NCBI RefSeq assembly: GCF_047302405.1
Contig: NZ_CP154853.1
Location: forward strand, 744,001 to 808,000
Direction of reading: 5' to 3'
Length of the DNA: 64,000 bases
DNA from: Alkalihalobacillus sp047302405
Lineage (GTDB): Bacteria > Bacillota > Bacilli > Bacillales > Bacillaceae_D
Of the stretch, positions 1 to 8,472 are shown piece by piece. Each line of letters opens with the position of its first letter. The first letter of the stretch is position 1. The notes beneath the pieces are model-generated. The model was not told the origin of the DNA. It made no database searches and worked only from the letters and a program-made list of their open reading frames with translations. A program made the position numbers and the translations under genes.

Positions 1-183
1 TGGTGGGAATAGATCAGTAGCGATTCGGATAAACCCTCCTCTTCCAGCCCACAAATCGGCTAATGAAGAATTGGTAACCCATGATGTATAAATATAGACG
101 CCAACAATAAGAGCAAATATAATGGAAATTCTAATCTTCGTTTTATTTGATGTAATTCCTGTTATGACTTGTTTATTATTCAT
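1..183 (-). CDS. phnE: Phosphonate/phosphate-type ABC transporter permease PhnE, N-terminal part only
   Basis: The gene runs off the left edge; 61 codons from the ATG at 183 are visible. They encode a basic N-terminus, one hydrophobic segment (residues about 18-33, IRISIIFALIVGVYIYTSW region) and then an ADLWAGRGGFIRI stretch typical of the segment before the core membrane domain of PhnE permeases. The start overlaps the phnC stop by 8 bp, so the two are translationally coupled. The membrane protein would form the channel for the substrate delivered by PhnD and driven by PhnC. The assignment rests mainly on the operon context, because the conserved permease loop lies outside the window. Confidence 0.8.
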   Translation of the reverse strand, partial: MNNKQVITGITSNKTKIRISIIFALIVGVYIYTSWVTNSSLADLWAGRGGFIRIATDLFPP

Positions 184-952
184 CTTCAGGACCTCCTACA
201 AGGTCATCCTCCCGAATCTTTCTTCCGTAGATTTCTTCAAAAGTTTGTTCACTCACTTCACTTGCGGGACCGTCAAAAACGACTTCACCAGCTCTCATTC
301 CGATGATACGATCGGCATATTCCATGGCCATGTCGATAAAGTGTAAGTTAACAATAGTTGTAATGTTATCTTCTTTATTAACCTTTTTTAAATAAGTCAT
401 CACTTGATGGGAGGTTGGTGGGTCAAGTGATGCAACCGGTTCATCAGCTAAAATGATATTTGGTTGCTGCGTTAATACACGTGCAATTGCAACACGCTGC
501 TGCTGCCCCCCGCTAAGTTGATCGGCTCTTTGATAAACTTTTTCCGCGATGTTTACACGTTGAAGGCTTCGGTAAGCGAGTGCTAAGTCTTCTTTAGGGT
601 ACCAGTTCAAAATGCTCCTCAATGTTCCGGTATGTCCTAGACGGCCAGAAATGACATTTTTCATCACGGTAGAACGTTTTACTAGATTATAGTTTTGAAA
701 AATCATCCCTACTTTTGTCCGAAGTTGCCGAAGTTGCCGTGTCCGATAGTCTAATATGTTTTCTTCGGCAATTAGTAATTCACCTTCTGTTGGTGTAACT
801 AATCGGTTCATGCTTCGAATTAACGTAGATTTTCCAGCTCCAGATAAGCCAACGATGACTACGAATTCGCCTGGATTTATCTTTAAGTTTACATTTTTTA
901 ACCCTTGTGTACCATTAGGATAAACGAGTGAAACATCTTTAAATTCTATCAT
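176..952 (-). CDS. phnC: Phosphonate/phosphate-type ABC transporter ATP-binding protein PhnC
   Basis: This 258-residue ATPase powers uptake of phosphonate or a related oxyanion. Walker A (GLSGAGKST) lies at residues 35-43, the Q-loop glutamine in MIFQN near 86, the signature LSGGQQQR at 146-153, Walker B ILADE at 167-171 and the switch histidine in LHFIDMAMEYADR further on. The length is normal for PhnC. The gene follows phnD after a 186-bp gap that holds a long hairpin, and it overlaps phnE by 8 bp. Family membership is firm. The true substrate (phosphonate, phosphite, or phosphate) cannot be read from the sequence. Confidence 0.93.
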   Translation of the reverse strand: MIEFKDVSLVYPNGTQGLKNVNLKINPGEFVVIVGLSGAGKSTLIRSMNRLVTPTEGELLIAEENILDYRTRQLRQLRTKVGMIFQNYNLVKRSTVMKNVISGRLGHTGTLRSILNWYPKEDLALAYRSLQRVNIAEKVYQRADQLSGGQQQRVAIARVLTQQPNIILADEPVASLDPPTSHQVMTYLKKVNKEDNITTIVNLHFIDMAMEYADRIIGMRAGEVVFDGPASEVSEQTFEEIYGRKIREDDLVGGPEDE

Positions 953-1044
953 TACTATGAGTCTCCTTTTTTATTATAATAAAAGGGTTTAATCAATGGT
1001 TCTAAAGTTGAGATTTTTGATTTATTAGGATGTCAATGTTGAGC

Positions 1045-1086
1045 CCCCTCTTATCATGTTAAAATGAGTTAACATGATAAGAGGGG
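1045..1086 (-). promoter_or_regulatory. Perfect 18-bp intercistronic hairpin between phnD and phnC
   Basis: An 18-bp perfect inverted repeat (1045-1062 with 1069-1086) encloses a 6-nt loop. No run of U follows it in the transcript direction, so it is not a standard terminator. Its place just after the binding-protein gene suggests mRNA stabilisation or partial termination, so that PhnD is made in excess over the ATPase and permease. The structure is seen directly; the function is inferred. Confidence 0.7.
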
Positions 1087-1138
1087 CGAGAAAATGTTCT
1101 CCCCCCAACCATTACTTTAGTTTTAGAAATGCAAGTGA

Positions 1139-2098
1139 TCAATCAAACTGTTCTTGGAATTTTTTGTATACAGAACGAACGATTTCATACTCGTCATGCT
1201 CAGCTGCGTCAAGTCCAGTCCAGTTATAAACTTCATCCATAACGTTGATCATTTCCTCGTCATCATTAAAGCTTAAGAAAATATCTCTAATTTCAGTGAT
1301 AAGCTCATCACTTAAAAGATTGTTGTTTGCACTAATTGTGTCGTTTGGAATTTCGTCTGTGTAACCTAAGACACGAAGCTCCTCCATTGCTTCAGGATAA
1401 TCGCCCTCGATGTTTGTACGAGCATCATCAAAAGTTGTGGCGAAATCAGCGTCTCCTTCAAGGACGGTAATTAATGCATTATCATGATTACCGGCTTGGA
1501 TCTGACCACCAAAGAAAGCATCAAGATCTGTTACACCATAATCATCCATAAACTGAGCAGCTGGGAATAAGAAGCCGCTTGTTGAGCTTTGGTCAGGGTA
1601 TGCCCAAATTTTACCTTCTAAATCTTCTAATGTTTGGATATCAGAGTCTGTTCTTACCGTATACTGAGCTTTGTAAGTCGAGCTACCATGACGAATTGAT
1701 TTTGCAAAAACCTCAACATTATCATAGCGTTCTGTCACTTGTACATATCCAAAGGCTGGAATGAAACCAATATGTACTTGGTCATTACCCATCGCCTCAA
1801 CAAGTGCAGTGAAGTTTGTCATTACTTGTCCCTCAACAGGAATACCTAACTCTTGCTCTAGTCTTTCTTCGAGTGGTTTAATATTATCTGCGATTTTATC
1901 AGCGTCTGTAGATGGAACAAAGCCCATAATGATTTTATCAGGTACATCACCACTAGCTTCATTTTCATCCGTTGTATCTTCGGATGAATTATCGCCACCT
2001 GTAGTGCCCTCGTCCGTTGTATTTTCACCGGATCCACATGCCACTAATACCGTTGCCATAAATAAGGCAAACAACATTAATAAAATTTTCTTTGACAT
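1139..2098 (-). CDS. phnD: Phosphonate/phosphate-type ABC transporter substrate-binding lipoprotein PhnD
   Basis: This 319-residue protein starts with a lipoprotein signal peptide ending in the lipobox VLVACG, followed by a low-complexity Gly/Ser/Thr/Glu linker to about residue 50. The mature part (IIMGFVPSTDADKIADNIKP onward) matches the periplasmic phosphonate-binding family, with the typical VEAMGNDQVHIGFIPAFGYV and KIWAYPDQSSTSGFLFPAAQ segments. It would sit on the outer membrane face and deliver substrate to PhnE. It is the first gene of the leftward phnDCE operon, with its own promoter upstream. The linker is highly acidic. Confidence 0.93.
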   Translation of the reverse strand: MSKKILLMLFALFMATVLVACGSGENTTDEGTTGGDNSSEDTTDENEASGDVPDKIIMGFVPSTDADKIADNIKPLEERLEQELGIPVEGQVMTNFTALVEAMGNDQVHIGFIPAFGYVQVTERYDNVEVFAKSIRHGSSTYKAQYTVRTDSDIQTLEDLEGKIWAYPDQSSTSGFLFPAAQFMDDYGVTDLDAFFGGQIQAGNHDNALITVLEGDADFATTFDDARTNIEGDYPEAMEELRVLGYTDEIPNDTISANNNLLSDELITEIRDIFLSFNDDEEMINVMDEVYNWTGLDAAEHDEYEIVRSVYKKFQEQFD

Positions 2099-2143
2099 TA
2101 AAGAATTACCCCCAATTTTTGTAATTTAGTAAACTACTTTTCT

Positions 2144-2149
2144 ATTATA
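2144..2149 (-). promoter_or_regulatory. Candidate -10 box of the phnD promoter
   Basis: On the minus strand a perfect TATAAT lies 46 bp upstream of the phnD ATG. The hexamer 17 bp further upstream (GGATTT) is a poor -35, which would fit an activator-dependent promoter. TTAAC-like motifs nearby could be part of a Pho-type site, but I cannot establish this. Confidence 0.45.
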
Positions 2150-2322
2150 CTGTTCAGAAAAGTTAAAATCCACTAGATTGGGATAATTTTTGACAAAGTT
2201 TCACAATTTTAATACTAGCTTAATAATTAAGTCAGTTAAAGTTAATTAAAGAAAAACGCTGTAAATAAAGGGGGAGTGGTATTATACTTGAAAAATATAA
2301 ACGGAAGGAGTGTCGAAAAAAG

Positions 2323-3135
2323 ATGGAAATAAACTCAAAGCTTGTCATTTTTGATTTGGATGGAACTTTATATGAAGGAACGGAGCATTTTGACTATTAT
2401 GCGAGGCATTTACAAGCAAAAGTTTCATTAGAAAAAAGAGAAGAGTTTTATCGAGAGTACGAACAAATGAAAGAAGGAAAGCATCTTGTTTCAATTGGAA
2501 AAGTATATGATGTACGCCGAGATTTAGTTTTAACTATTAATCCAATTGATTTATTAGTGACAGCTGCCTATCGTTGGGACGGAGAAAAAATCACAGATGA
2601 GCAGTTGCAAACTTTTTACCCTGGAGCCCAACAGTTTGATTTTGATAATCTAGTAGCGATCGGTGATGGTTGGTGGTTGCCCTTTGCTTGTGCAAAACAT
2701 TACGGTGTGAATGATTGCTATAGTAGCTATCTAGCAACGAAAGAATTTATGGTCTCTAATGATTTTACGATTGAGCAATTACCTGGATTAAGAGAGTTTT
2801 TACTCGAATTACAAAAAGACTCTAATATTGTCCTCATGACTAATAGTGACCGTGAAGATGTGGGACGGTTATTAAACGAACTTGATTTAGTAGGCGTATT
2901 TGAGCATATTATTACATCCGCTAAAAAACCTACATATACAAAAGGGTTAATCCAACACTTAATCGAGCAATACAAAGTAAAACCAGAAGAAGTTGTTTCT
3001 GTTGGAGATAATTTTATTAACGAAATCGCTCCAGCCCTTTCTCTTGGGGTAAAGGCGATTTATATTCAACCAAATGGTCACGATTCAGAGGTCGAGAATC
3101 TAACCGTTGTACCTTCTGTTACAGCTTGTTATTAA
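2323..3135 (+). CDS. HAD-superfamily hydrolase with a large cap domain
   Basis: This 270-residue protein carries HAD motif I FDLDGTLYEG (nucleophile D11, acid/base D13), motif II in VLMTNSD, the motif III lysine in the ITSAKKPTYTKG segment and motif IV VGDNFINEIAPAL. About 130 residues lie between motifs I and II, a C1-type cap. A GGAAGGAG ribosome binding site precedes the ATG. It is likely a soluble phosphatase acting on a small phosphorylated metabolite. It is divergent from phnD and upstream of cheA but has no obvious link with either. No specific substrate can be named. Confidence 0.85.
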   Translation: MEINSKLVIFDLDGTLYEGTEHFDYYARHLQAKVSLEKREEFYREYEQMKEGKHLVSIGKVYDVRRDLVLTINPIDLLVTAAYRWDGEKITDEQLQTFYPGAQQFDFDNLVAIGDGWWLPFACAKHYGVNDCYSSYLATKEFMVSNDFTIEQLPGLREFLLELQKDSNIVLMTNSDREDVGRLLNELDLVGVFEHIITSAKKPTYTKGLIQHLIEQYKVKPEEVVSVGDNFINEIAPALSLGVKAIYIQPNGHDSEVENLTVVPSVTACY

Positions 3136-3355
3136 AGTTGAATTTTTTATATAGAATATGATCAATTCATTAATATTTACTATTGCTTCCCATCGATTTG
3201 TTTTATAGTATAAAAGTAATGGTTTATTTGGTTTATGAAATCCGTTTTGTTATAAAATTAAGCGGATAGATCCTCTTTATATATAGAAAGTCCTTATTTA
3301 AGGTGTTGGACGATTTTTTTGTTATAAATGAGGGGATGATGGGGAGGGTGGTTTC

Positions 3356-5390
3356 TTGATTAATGCAGAGTATTTAGATGTCTTTCTTGATGAAAGTCAG
3401 GAGCATTTGCAATCATTAAATGATAACTTATTACTATTAGAAAAGTCACCAAATGATTTAGCGATCGTAGGTGAAATTTTTAGATCAGCCCATACTTTAA
3501 AAGGGATGGCCGCAACCATGGGGTTTGAAGATTTAGCTCAATTGACACATAATATGGAAAATGTGTTAGATCTGATTCGAAATGAAAAATTAGCGGTCAC
3601 GACAACTGTGCTCGACGTCGTTTTTGCGGCGATTGATGATTTGGAACATATGGTGACGAATATCTCAGAAGGTGGAGAGGGAAAACGTGATGTTCGGTTA
3701 ATGAACCAAAAATTAGAGCAGGTGGTTAATGGGAAAGAATTTGTTGAAAATGAGATACATAATGAGGTTGCCGCAACGGCAGAGCTCATTAAAGGTTCAA
3801 GTGACTTGAAGGAAAGTTTTGATGAATTTGAAAGAACGGTTTTACTTCAATCTATTGAACAAAACTATGCTGTGTATGTGATGAAAGTGACTCTTGATGA
3901 GCAAACAATGTTAAAAGCAGCCCGTGTATTTATGGTCTTTGAGGTCCTCGAGCAGCATGGGGAAGTGATTAAAGCGAACCCGTCAACAGAACTTTTAGAA
4001 GAAGAAAAATTTGACCATCATTTTCAAGTGACCTTTATCGCTAAAGCGTCAATTGAACAAGTGAAGGAGCAAATTTTAAATATTTCTGAAATAAAAGAAG
4101 TTGATTTTGTGGCTTTAACAGAACAGCAAGTAAAACAAAATAATGAGAATGAACTCTCTGAACCTATGAATGAAACACAAGAAGAGGTACCTGCTGAAGA
4201 GACAAATTCATCCTCACAAAAAGTAGTTAAAAAAGCAGATTCAAATAAAACCATTCGTGTAAGCATTGAACGATTGGACAAGTTGATGAATCTATTTGAA
4301 GAGTTAGTGATTGATAGAGGCCGTCTAGAACAGAATCTCTAATGAGCTCAAAAATAGTGAATTAAATGATACAGTGGAACGAATGTCAAGAATCTCAATT
4401 GACTTACAAGAAATCATTTTGACGATGCGAATGATGCCAGTTGAGCAAGTGTTTAATCGTTTTCCAAGAATGCTTCGCAATTTATCTAAAGAGTTAAATA
4501 AAGAAGTGAATTTAGAAATTATCGGGGCAGATACGGAGCTCGATCGGACGATTATTGATGAAGTCGGTGATCCGTTAGTACATTTATTAAGAAATTCGAT
4601 TGACCATGGAATTGAAACACCGGAAGAAAGAAAACGTCTAGGGAAACCAGAAGTTGGCACGATTACATTACGAGCCTTTCATAGTGGAAACCATGTCTTT
4701 ATTGAAATTGAAGATGATGGTGCTGGAATTGATCGCGATAAAGTCATTCAAAAGGCATTAAAAAATGGAGTTATTAAAGAAGCAGATGTGGAAGCGATGA
4801 ATGATCAACAAGTATACTCCTTGTTATTTTCATCTGGATTTAGTACAGCTGATAAAATTACCGATATTTCGGGAAGAGGCGTAGGTTTAGATGTTGTAAG
4901 GACGACTTTTGAATCACTTGGTGGGAGCGTAACCGTTAATTCGACGCTTGGACAAGGTTCAATCTTTTCCATACAATTGCCACTTACCTTATCAATTATT
5001 GATGTAATGTTAGTTGAACTTGGAAAAGAAAAATATGCGGTTCCGTTAACATCAATTGTTGAAACGGCTATTGTTAATAAAACCGATATTTATACGGTGC
5101 ATAATCAAAAAGTGATTGATTTTAGAGGGAAAGTGGTCCCGCTTGTCTTCTTAAGAGACGTGTTTCATGTGACAGAAGAAGCGATTGAAGAAGACTTTTA
5201 CTCATTGATTATTGTGCAAAAAGGAAGTAAGGTCGCTGGATTAGTCGTTGACTCCTTAATTGGACAGCATGATGTTGTTTTAAAATCATTAGGAAAATAT
5301 TTAACGAATATCTTTGCTATTTCAGGTGCGACGATTCTCGGTGATGGACAAGTAGCATTAATTGTCGACTCAAATGCTTTAATTAAGTAA
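3356..5390 (+). pseudogene. cheA: Chemotaxis histidine kinase CheA, interrupted by a 1-base frameshift
   Basis: The two halves together encode a full CheA. The first frame has a TTG start with a GGGAGGG ribosome binding site, the Hpt domain with the phospho-accepting H46 in AHTLKG, and a CheY-binding region. It ends just into the dimerisation helix (DKLMNLFEELVIDRGRLEQ) at a stop at 4340-4342. The second frame resumes immediately with NELKNSELNDTVERM, then the HATPase domain (DPLVHLLRNSIDHGIE, DDGAGIDRD, SGRGVGLDVV) and the CheW-like C-terminal domain. Removing one A from the pair at 4334-4335 restores LEQISNELKNSEL and one reading frame of about 677 codons. If the shift is real, kinase and phosphoacceptor are separated and chemotaxis signalling through this copy is lost; a sequencing error is an alternative. 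The gene is followed at once by cheW and cheY. Confidence 0.9.
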
Positions 5391-5409
5391 TAATGGGAGG
5401 CGAAAAAAG

Positions 5410-5865
5410 ATGACAAATGCATTAACGGCATCAGAGGAAATGAAAGTTATCGTCTTTCGAATTGAAAAGGAAGAATATGCGATTCCGGTTGAGTTTATTC
5501 AATCGATTGAGCGAATGTTGCCCATTACAAGGATCCCGAATGTGGATTCATTTATCAAAGGGGTTATGAACCTACGAGGTGTTATCACTCCAGTTATTGA
5601 TCTTAGACTGCGTTTTGGCCTTGATGAAAAAGAAGTAGATGATACGACGAGAATTTTAGTCATTTCCAAGGACCAATTAAATTTTGGGTTAATTGTGGAT
5701 GAAGCAAAGGATGTTTTTGACTTTCCGAAACATAAGATTGAACCGATTCCAGAAGTGATTGGTAGTGTAGAGGCTGAATATTTAAATGGGGTTATCAAAC
5801 TAGGTGATAAACTGTTCACCTTATTAAAATTAGAAAAAATAATTGATAATGAATTGATTATATAG
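5410..5865 (+). CDS. cheW: Chemotaxis coupling protein CheW
   Basis: This 151-residue CheW-domain protein links chemoreceptors to CheA at the cell pole. The hallmark segments are VIVFRIEKEEYAIPVEFIQS at the N-terminus, then ITRIPNVDSFIKGVMNLRG and VITPVIDLRLRFG in the middle. The length is typical of a single-domain CheW. A GGGAGG site precedes the ATG, 19 bp after the cheA stop, so it is almost certainly cotranscribed with cheA. The reading frame is intact although the upstream cheA is not. Confidence 0.95.
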   Translation: MTNALTASEEMKVIVFRIEKEEYAIPVEFIQSIERMLPITRIPNVDSFIKGVMNLRGVITPVIDLRLRFGLDEKEVDDTTRILVISKDQLNFGLIVDEAKDVFDFPKHKIEPIPEVIGSVEAEYLNGVIKLGDKLFTLLKLEKIIDNELII

Positions 5866-5886
5866 GGTGAAAGGTGGATAAATATA

Positions 5887-6246
5887 ATGGCTTCTATTCT
5901 TATTGTTGATGATGCTGCTTTTATGAGAATGATGATAAAAGATATTTTGACGAAAAATGGCTTTGAGATTGCAGGCGAGGCTGCAAATGGAGTTGAGGCA
6001 ATTTCGAAATATAATGAAGTTAAGCCTGACTTAGTAACGATGGATATTACGATGCCTGATATGGATGGAATTGAAGCTTTAAAGAAGATTAAAGAAGTTG
6101 ATATAAATGCAAAAGTGATTATGTGTTCTGCAATGGGGCAACAATCAATGGTTATCGAAGCGATTCAAGGTGGGGCTAAAGATTTTATTGTTAAACCATT
6201 TCAAGCTGACCGGGTGATTGAAGCCATACAAAAAGTATTATCATAA
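5887..6246 (+). CDS. cheY: Chemotaxis response regulator CheY
   Basis: This 119-residue single receiver domain is very close to B. subtilis CheY as I remember it. The acidic pocket is D8-D9, the phosphoacceptor D53 (in TMDITMPDMDG), the conserved Ser is S81 (MCSAMGQQSM) and the Lys is K103 in VKPFQADR. Phosphorylated CheY binds the flagellar switch. In B. subtilis cheY lies inside the large fla/che operon; here it closes a three-gene cheA-cheW-cheY cluster and is followed by a terminator. The frame is intact. Confidence 0.95.
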   Translation: MASILIVDDAAFMRMMIKDILTKNGFEIAGEAANGVEAISKYNEVKPDLVTMDITMPDMDGIEALKKIKEVDINAKVIMCSAMGQQSMVIEAIQGGAKDFIVKPFQADRVIEAIQKVLS

Positions 6247-6257
6247 TAACTAGTGAT

Positions 6258-6294
6258 TGTCACTCTAATGAATATAGGGTGACATTTTTCTTTT
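6258..6294 (+). terminator. Rho-independent terminator after cheY
   Basis: TGTCAC (6258-6263) pairs with GTGACA (6279-6284), followed by a T-rich tract. It ends the cheAWY transcript. The rest of the gap to the next gene shows nothing I can name. Confidence 0.75.
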
Positions 6295-6525
6295 GGAGAA
6301 GCAACGATGCGTCTTGTTACTCTCCTTCAATTGATTTAAAATGGAGACTCAATCCTTTTGGGTAATTGTATCATCTAGCTCTAGTACAAAAAAAGACAAA
6401 ATTATTTGGTGTTATGTAGGGTTAAAAAGAGAATGAACAGGCAATTTTCCACTTCAATTAGCAAAAGGCATTATGTTGGTAATGTTCGGGCATAATAGAG
6501 ATTTAATAGCATATCGCAAAACATT

Positions 6526-6903
6526 TTATTTTTCATTAGTGTTGTCATTATTATAGGCATATTTAGAGAAAAATGGTTTAAGGTATTCATATGATTGGTT
6601 TCGTAAATGTACATTTAAAATCTTATTTGAATGATTAAATCCTCGATATGAAAAATGATATTCGCTAAAAAGCCCATCATTAATAGGTTGACTTATTTTA
6701 ATTTGTTTGAGCTGCATTATTTTTTTTATTTGACCAAGTTCTTTACTGATTTGATCGAGTATATGTGTTTGCCACTCCAAATAAAGTGGTTGAAATTTAT
6801 ATTTTGTCTGTTCGGTTTTATAATAGTCAAGTTCTAATGCTTTTCGGACAGTCGTAAGAACAATATAGCGTTGGGTGAGTTTTAACTCTTGTTCGGTTAA
6901 CAT
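6526..6903 (-). CDS. Hypothetical protein, 125 aa
   Basis: A GGAGG ribosome binding site lies just upstream of the ATG, which supports a real gene. The product is hydrophilic, rich in Lys, Tyr and Gln, with no signal peptide or membrane segment; the first 70 residues look helical (LTEQELKLTQRYIVLTTVRK). I do not recognise the family. It stands alone, convergent with cheY. Confidence 0.6.
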   Translation of the reverse strand: MLTEQELKLTQRYIVLTTVRKALELDYYKTEQTKYKFQPLYLEWQTHILDQISKELGQIKKIMQLKQIKISQPINDGLFSEYHFSYRGFNHSNKILNVHLRNQSYEYLKPFFSKYAYNNDNTNEK

Positions 6904-7052
6904 AAATGATCCTCCAATCTAAAATGCGAACGTTAGTTCTTATTATAGCTGAATTATTGTATTTGACAAGTTTGCTAATAAGGACGTTCACATTTAGAGA
7001 AAAATAAAAAAATATAGTTTGGTTATTAGAGTTATCGAAAGAGGTGAAGAAG

Positions 7053-7271
7053 ATGAGCGAATATCATTCTCTTTTATATAAGTGGATAGACGGAAATCAT
7101 TTATTGAAAATAAAGACGCATCAATATGTCCAAGGAAAGAAACAATTTATTGGACGATTGATAAAATATGATGTTTTAAAACAAACGATTATTTTTTATG
7201 AAGACGACCATAAGGAAGTATTTCATTTTAGTCTTACAGAGGTGGAGTTAATTGAACCTGTAAAAACCTAG
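7053..7271 (+). CDS. Small hypothetical protein, possibly a YolD-like beta-barrel
   Basis: The ATG at 7053 is chosen over an in-frame GTG at 7044 because GAGGTGA ends about 5 nt before it. The 72-residue product has the pattern FIGRLIKYDVLKQTIIFYED, which resembles the final strands of YolD-like SH3-fold proteins, but the typical YolD N-terminus is absent. The family call is weak. A terminator follows immediately. Confidence 0.6.
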   Translation: MSEYHSLLYKWIDGNHLLKIKTHQYVQGKKQFIGRLIKYDVLKQTIIFYEDDHKEVFHFSLTEVELIEPVKT

Positions 7272-7272
7272 C

Positions 7273-7302
7273 GTCCCTAAAGAGTATTTCAGGGACTTTT
7301 TT
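7273..7302 (+). terminator. Rho-independent terminator
   Basis: GTCCCT (7273-7278) pairs with AGGGAC (7291-7296), followed by six T. It terminates the small gene just upstream. Confidence 0.8.
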
Positions 7303-7520
7303 ACGTTCAAATTGATCTAGTTCTGATAACAGACTGACCGTATTTATAATTATTCGTAAATCATGTAGAAAAATGGCTGATCGTTTTTCTGACTAATTAA
7401 TTGAATATTTTGATATAAAATGATAAAATATAATCAAATGATAACGCTTTCAAAGAAACTTGGTTTAAATTCTTATGAAAATGGGAATATTTTTGGAAAG
7501 AAATAATGGAGGGATGCGAG

Positions 7521-7817
7521 ATGAATAATCAATTTGCGATGGATAAAAATGTTTTAAAACAGTTACATGTGATAAAAAATTTACAGAATCGTTCAGAAAC
7601 TACTGTTCAATCGTTATATGCCCAAGCCATTTTGGAATATTCTCTATACCATTACCAAAAAGAAAGAATTGACGCTGCAATTGATAAATCTTTAGCCGAA
7701 TATAATCGTGACGAGTTTATAAAATCATCAAATGCTTACTTGCAATTAATGGAGAATCATAAAGATGGAAAAGTCATTTCTGAAAACGGGTATGAATTGT
7801 TATTAACTTTTGAATAA
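7521..7817 (+). CDS. Small IDEAL-domain-like protein
   Basis: The ATG at 7521 is used because a GGAGGG motif precedes it; an in-frame ATG 15 bp upstream overlaps that motif. The product is 98 residues, largely helical. The segment RIDAAIDKSLAEYNRDEFIK resembles the short IDEAL domain found in small Bacillus proteins of unknown function. There is no signal peptide. The family assignment is tentative; that it is a gene is well supported by the RBS and the following terminator. Confidence 0.6.
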   Translation: MNNQFAMDKNVLKQLHVIKNLQNRSETTVQSLYAQAILEYSLYHYQKERIDAAIDKSLAEYNRDEFIKSSNAYLQLMENHKDGKVISENGYELLLTFE

Positions 7818-7847
7818 GAGTCAGAGTAAAAAAATAAAAAAGAATGA

Positions 7848-7890
7848 AGCTGTCTCATTAGGAGAAACCGAATGAGACAGCTTTTTTTTG
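7848..7890 (+). terminator. Strong rho-independent terminator
   Basis: A 13-bp stem (AAGCTGTCTCATT with its complement at 7871-7883) is followed by an uninterrupted T run. Confidence 0.92.
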
Positions 7891-8016
7891 TTGGTATGTT
7901 TCAATTTTTGTATTTGGTGGAAAGTAATCACAAGAGCTCATACTTTCAATTTGCATGAACCAGTTCAATTTAGTCAAAACTACTCGTAACAATTAATTTA
8001 ATGGAGGTGACGCTTT

Positions 8017-8151
8017 ATGTGGACAATTTTAATCATTTTGTTTGTCTTATGGATTTTAGGTTTTAGTTTTAGAATTGCGGGAAACTTAGTTCATATATTA
8101 CTCGTAATCGCATTGGTTCTATTGATAATTCGTTTAATTAAAAGAAAATAG
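8017..8151 (+). CDS. lmo0937-family small membrane protein, 44 aa
   Basis: ATGGAGGTGACG precedes an ATG with ideal spacing. The 44-residue product has two hydrophobic segments (TILIILFVLWILGF and HILLVIALVLLIIRL) with a short polar turn between them and a basic tail (IKRK). This architecture matches the small two-helix membrane proteins named after Listeria lmo0937, whose function is unknown. One difference from the usual members is FRIAGN at the turn. Confidence 0.75.
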   Translation: MWTILIILFVLWILGFSFRIAGNLVHILLVIALVLLIIRLIKRK

Positions 8152-8161
8152 TGGGAAAATT

Positions 8162-8347
8162 TTACGAATGAGATGTTAAATATAAATAAGCATTTTTTAA
8201 AATCGGTTCCCGTTGCACATAATGTTCAAATACGTAGTACAATGCTGCTTCTTCATTTGTGATATGTTTGGCAATATCGTTAAAAACAGAAGAAAGAAAA
8301 GGATCCTGTTTAAGAAGTTGACGCATTCTGATTGAATGGTAATCCAA
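8162..8347 (-). CDS. Hypothetical protein, 61 aa, TTG start
   Basis: The start is set at a TTG because a strong AAGGAGG lies 8 nt upstream of it; an in-frame ATG ten codons earlier has no ribosome binding site and would contain that sequence inside the gene. The product is helical and soluble (DYHSIRMRQLLKQDPFLSSV, then NDIAKHITNEEAALYYVFEHY). I do not recognise it. It converges with the small membrane protein gene. Confidence 0.6.
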   Translation of the reverse strand: MDYHSIRMRQLLKQDPFLSSVFNDIAKHITNEEAALYYVFEHYVQREPILKNAYLYLTSHS

Positions 8348-8472
8348 AGAGATAACCTCCTTAGGTAGCGATTTCATTTTTACTATATGTGTATTCCCCT
8401 ATTTTGTTCAAAAATAGGGCTTGATAAACAAAAGAAATGCATAGCCCATCGTTTTTAGAAAGGAAGTTTATA

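Noticed and set aside
3136..3355. A sigma-D promoter before cheA
   Set aside because: GCGGATAG resembles the -10 but no TAAA is found at the right spacing.
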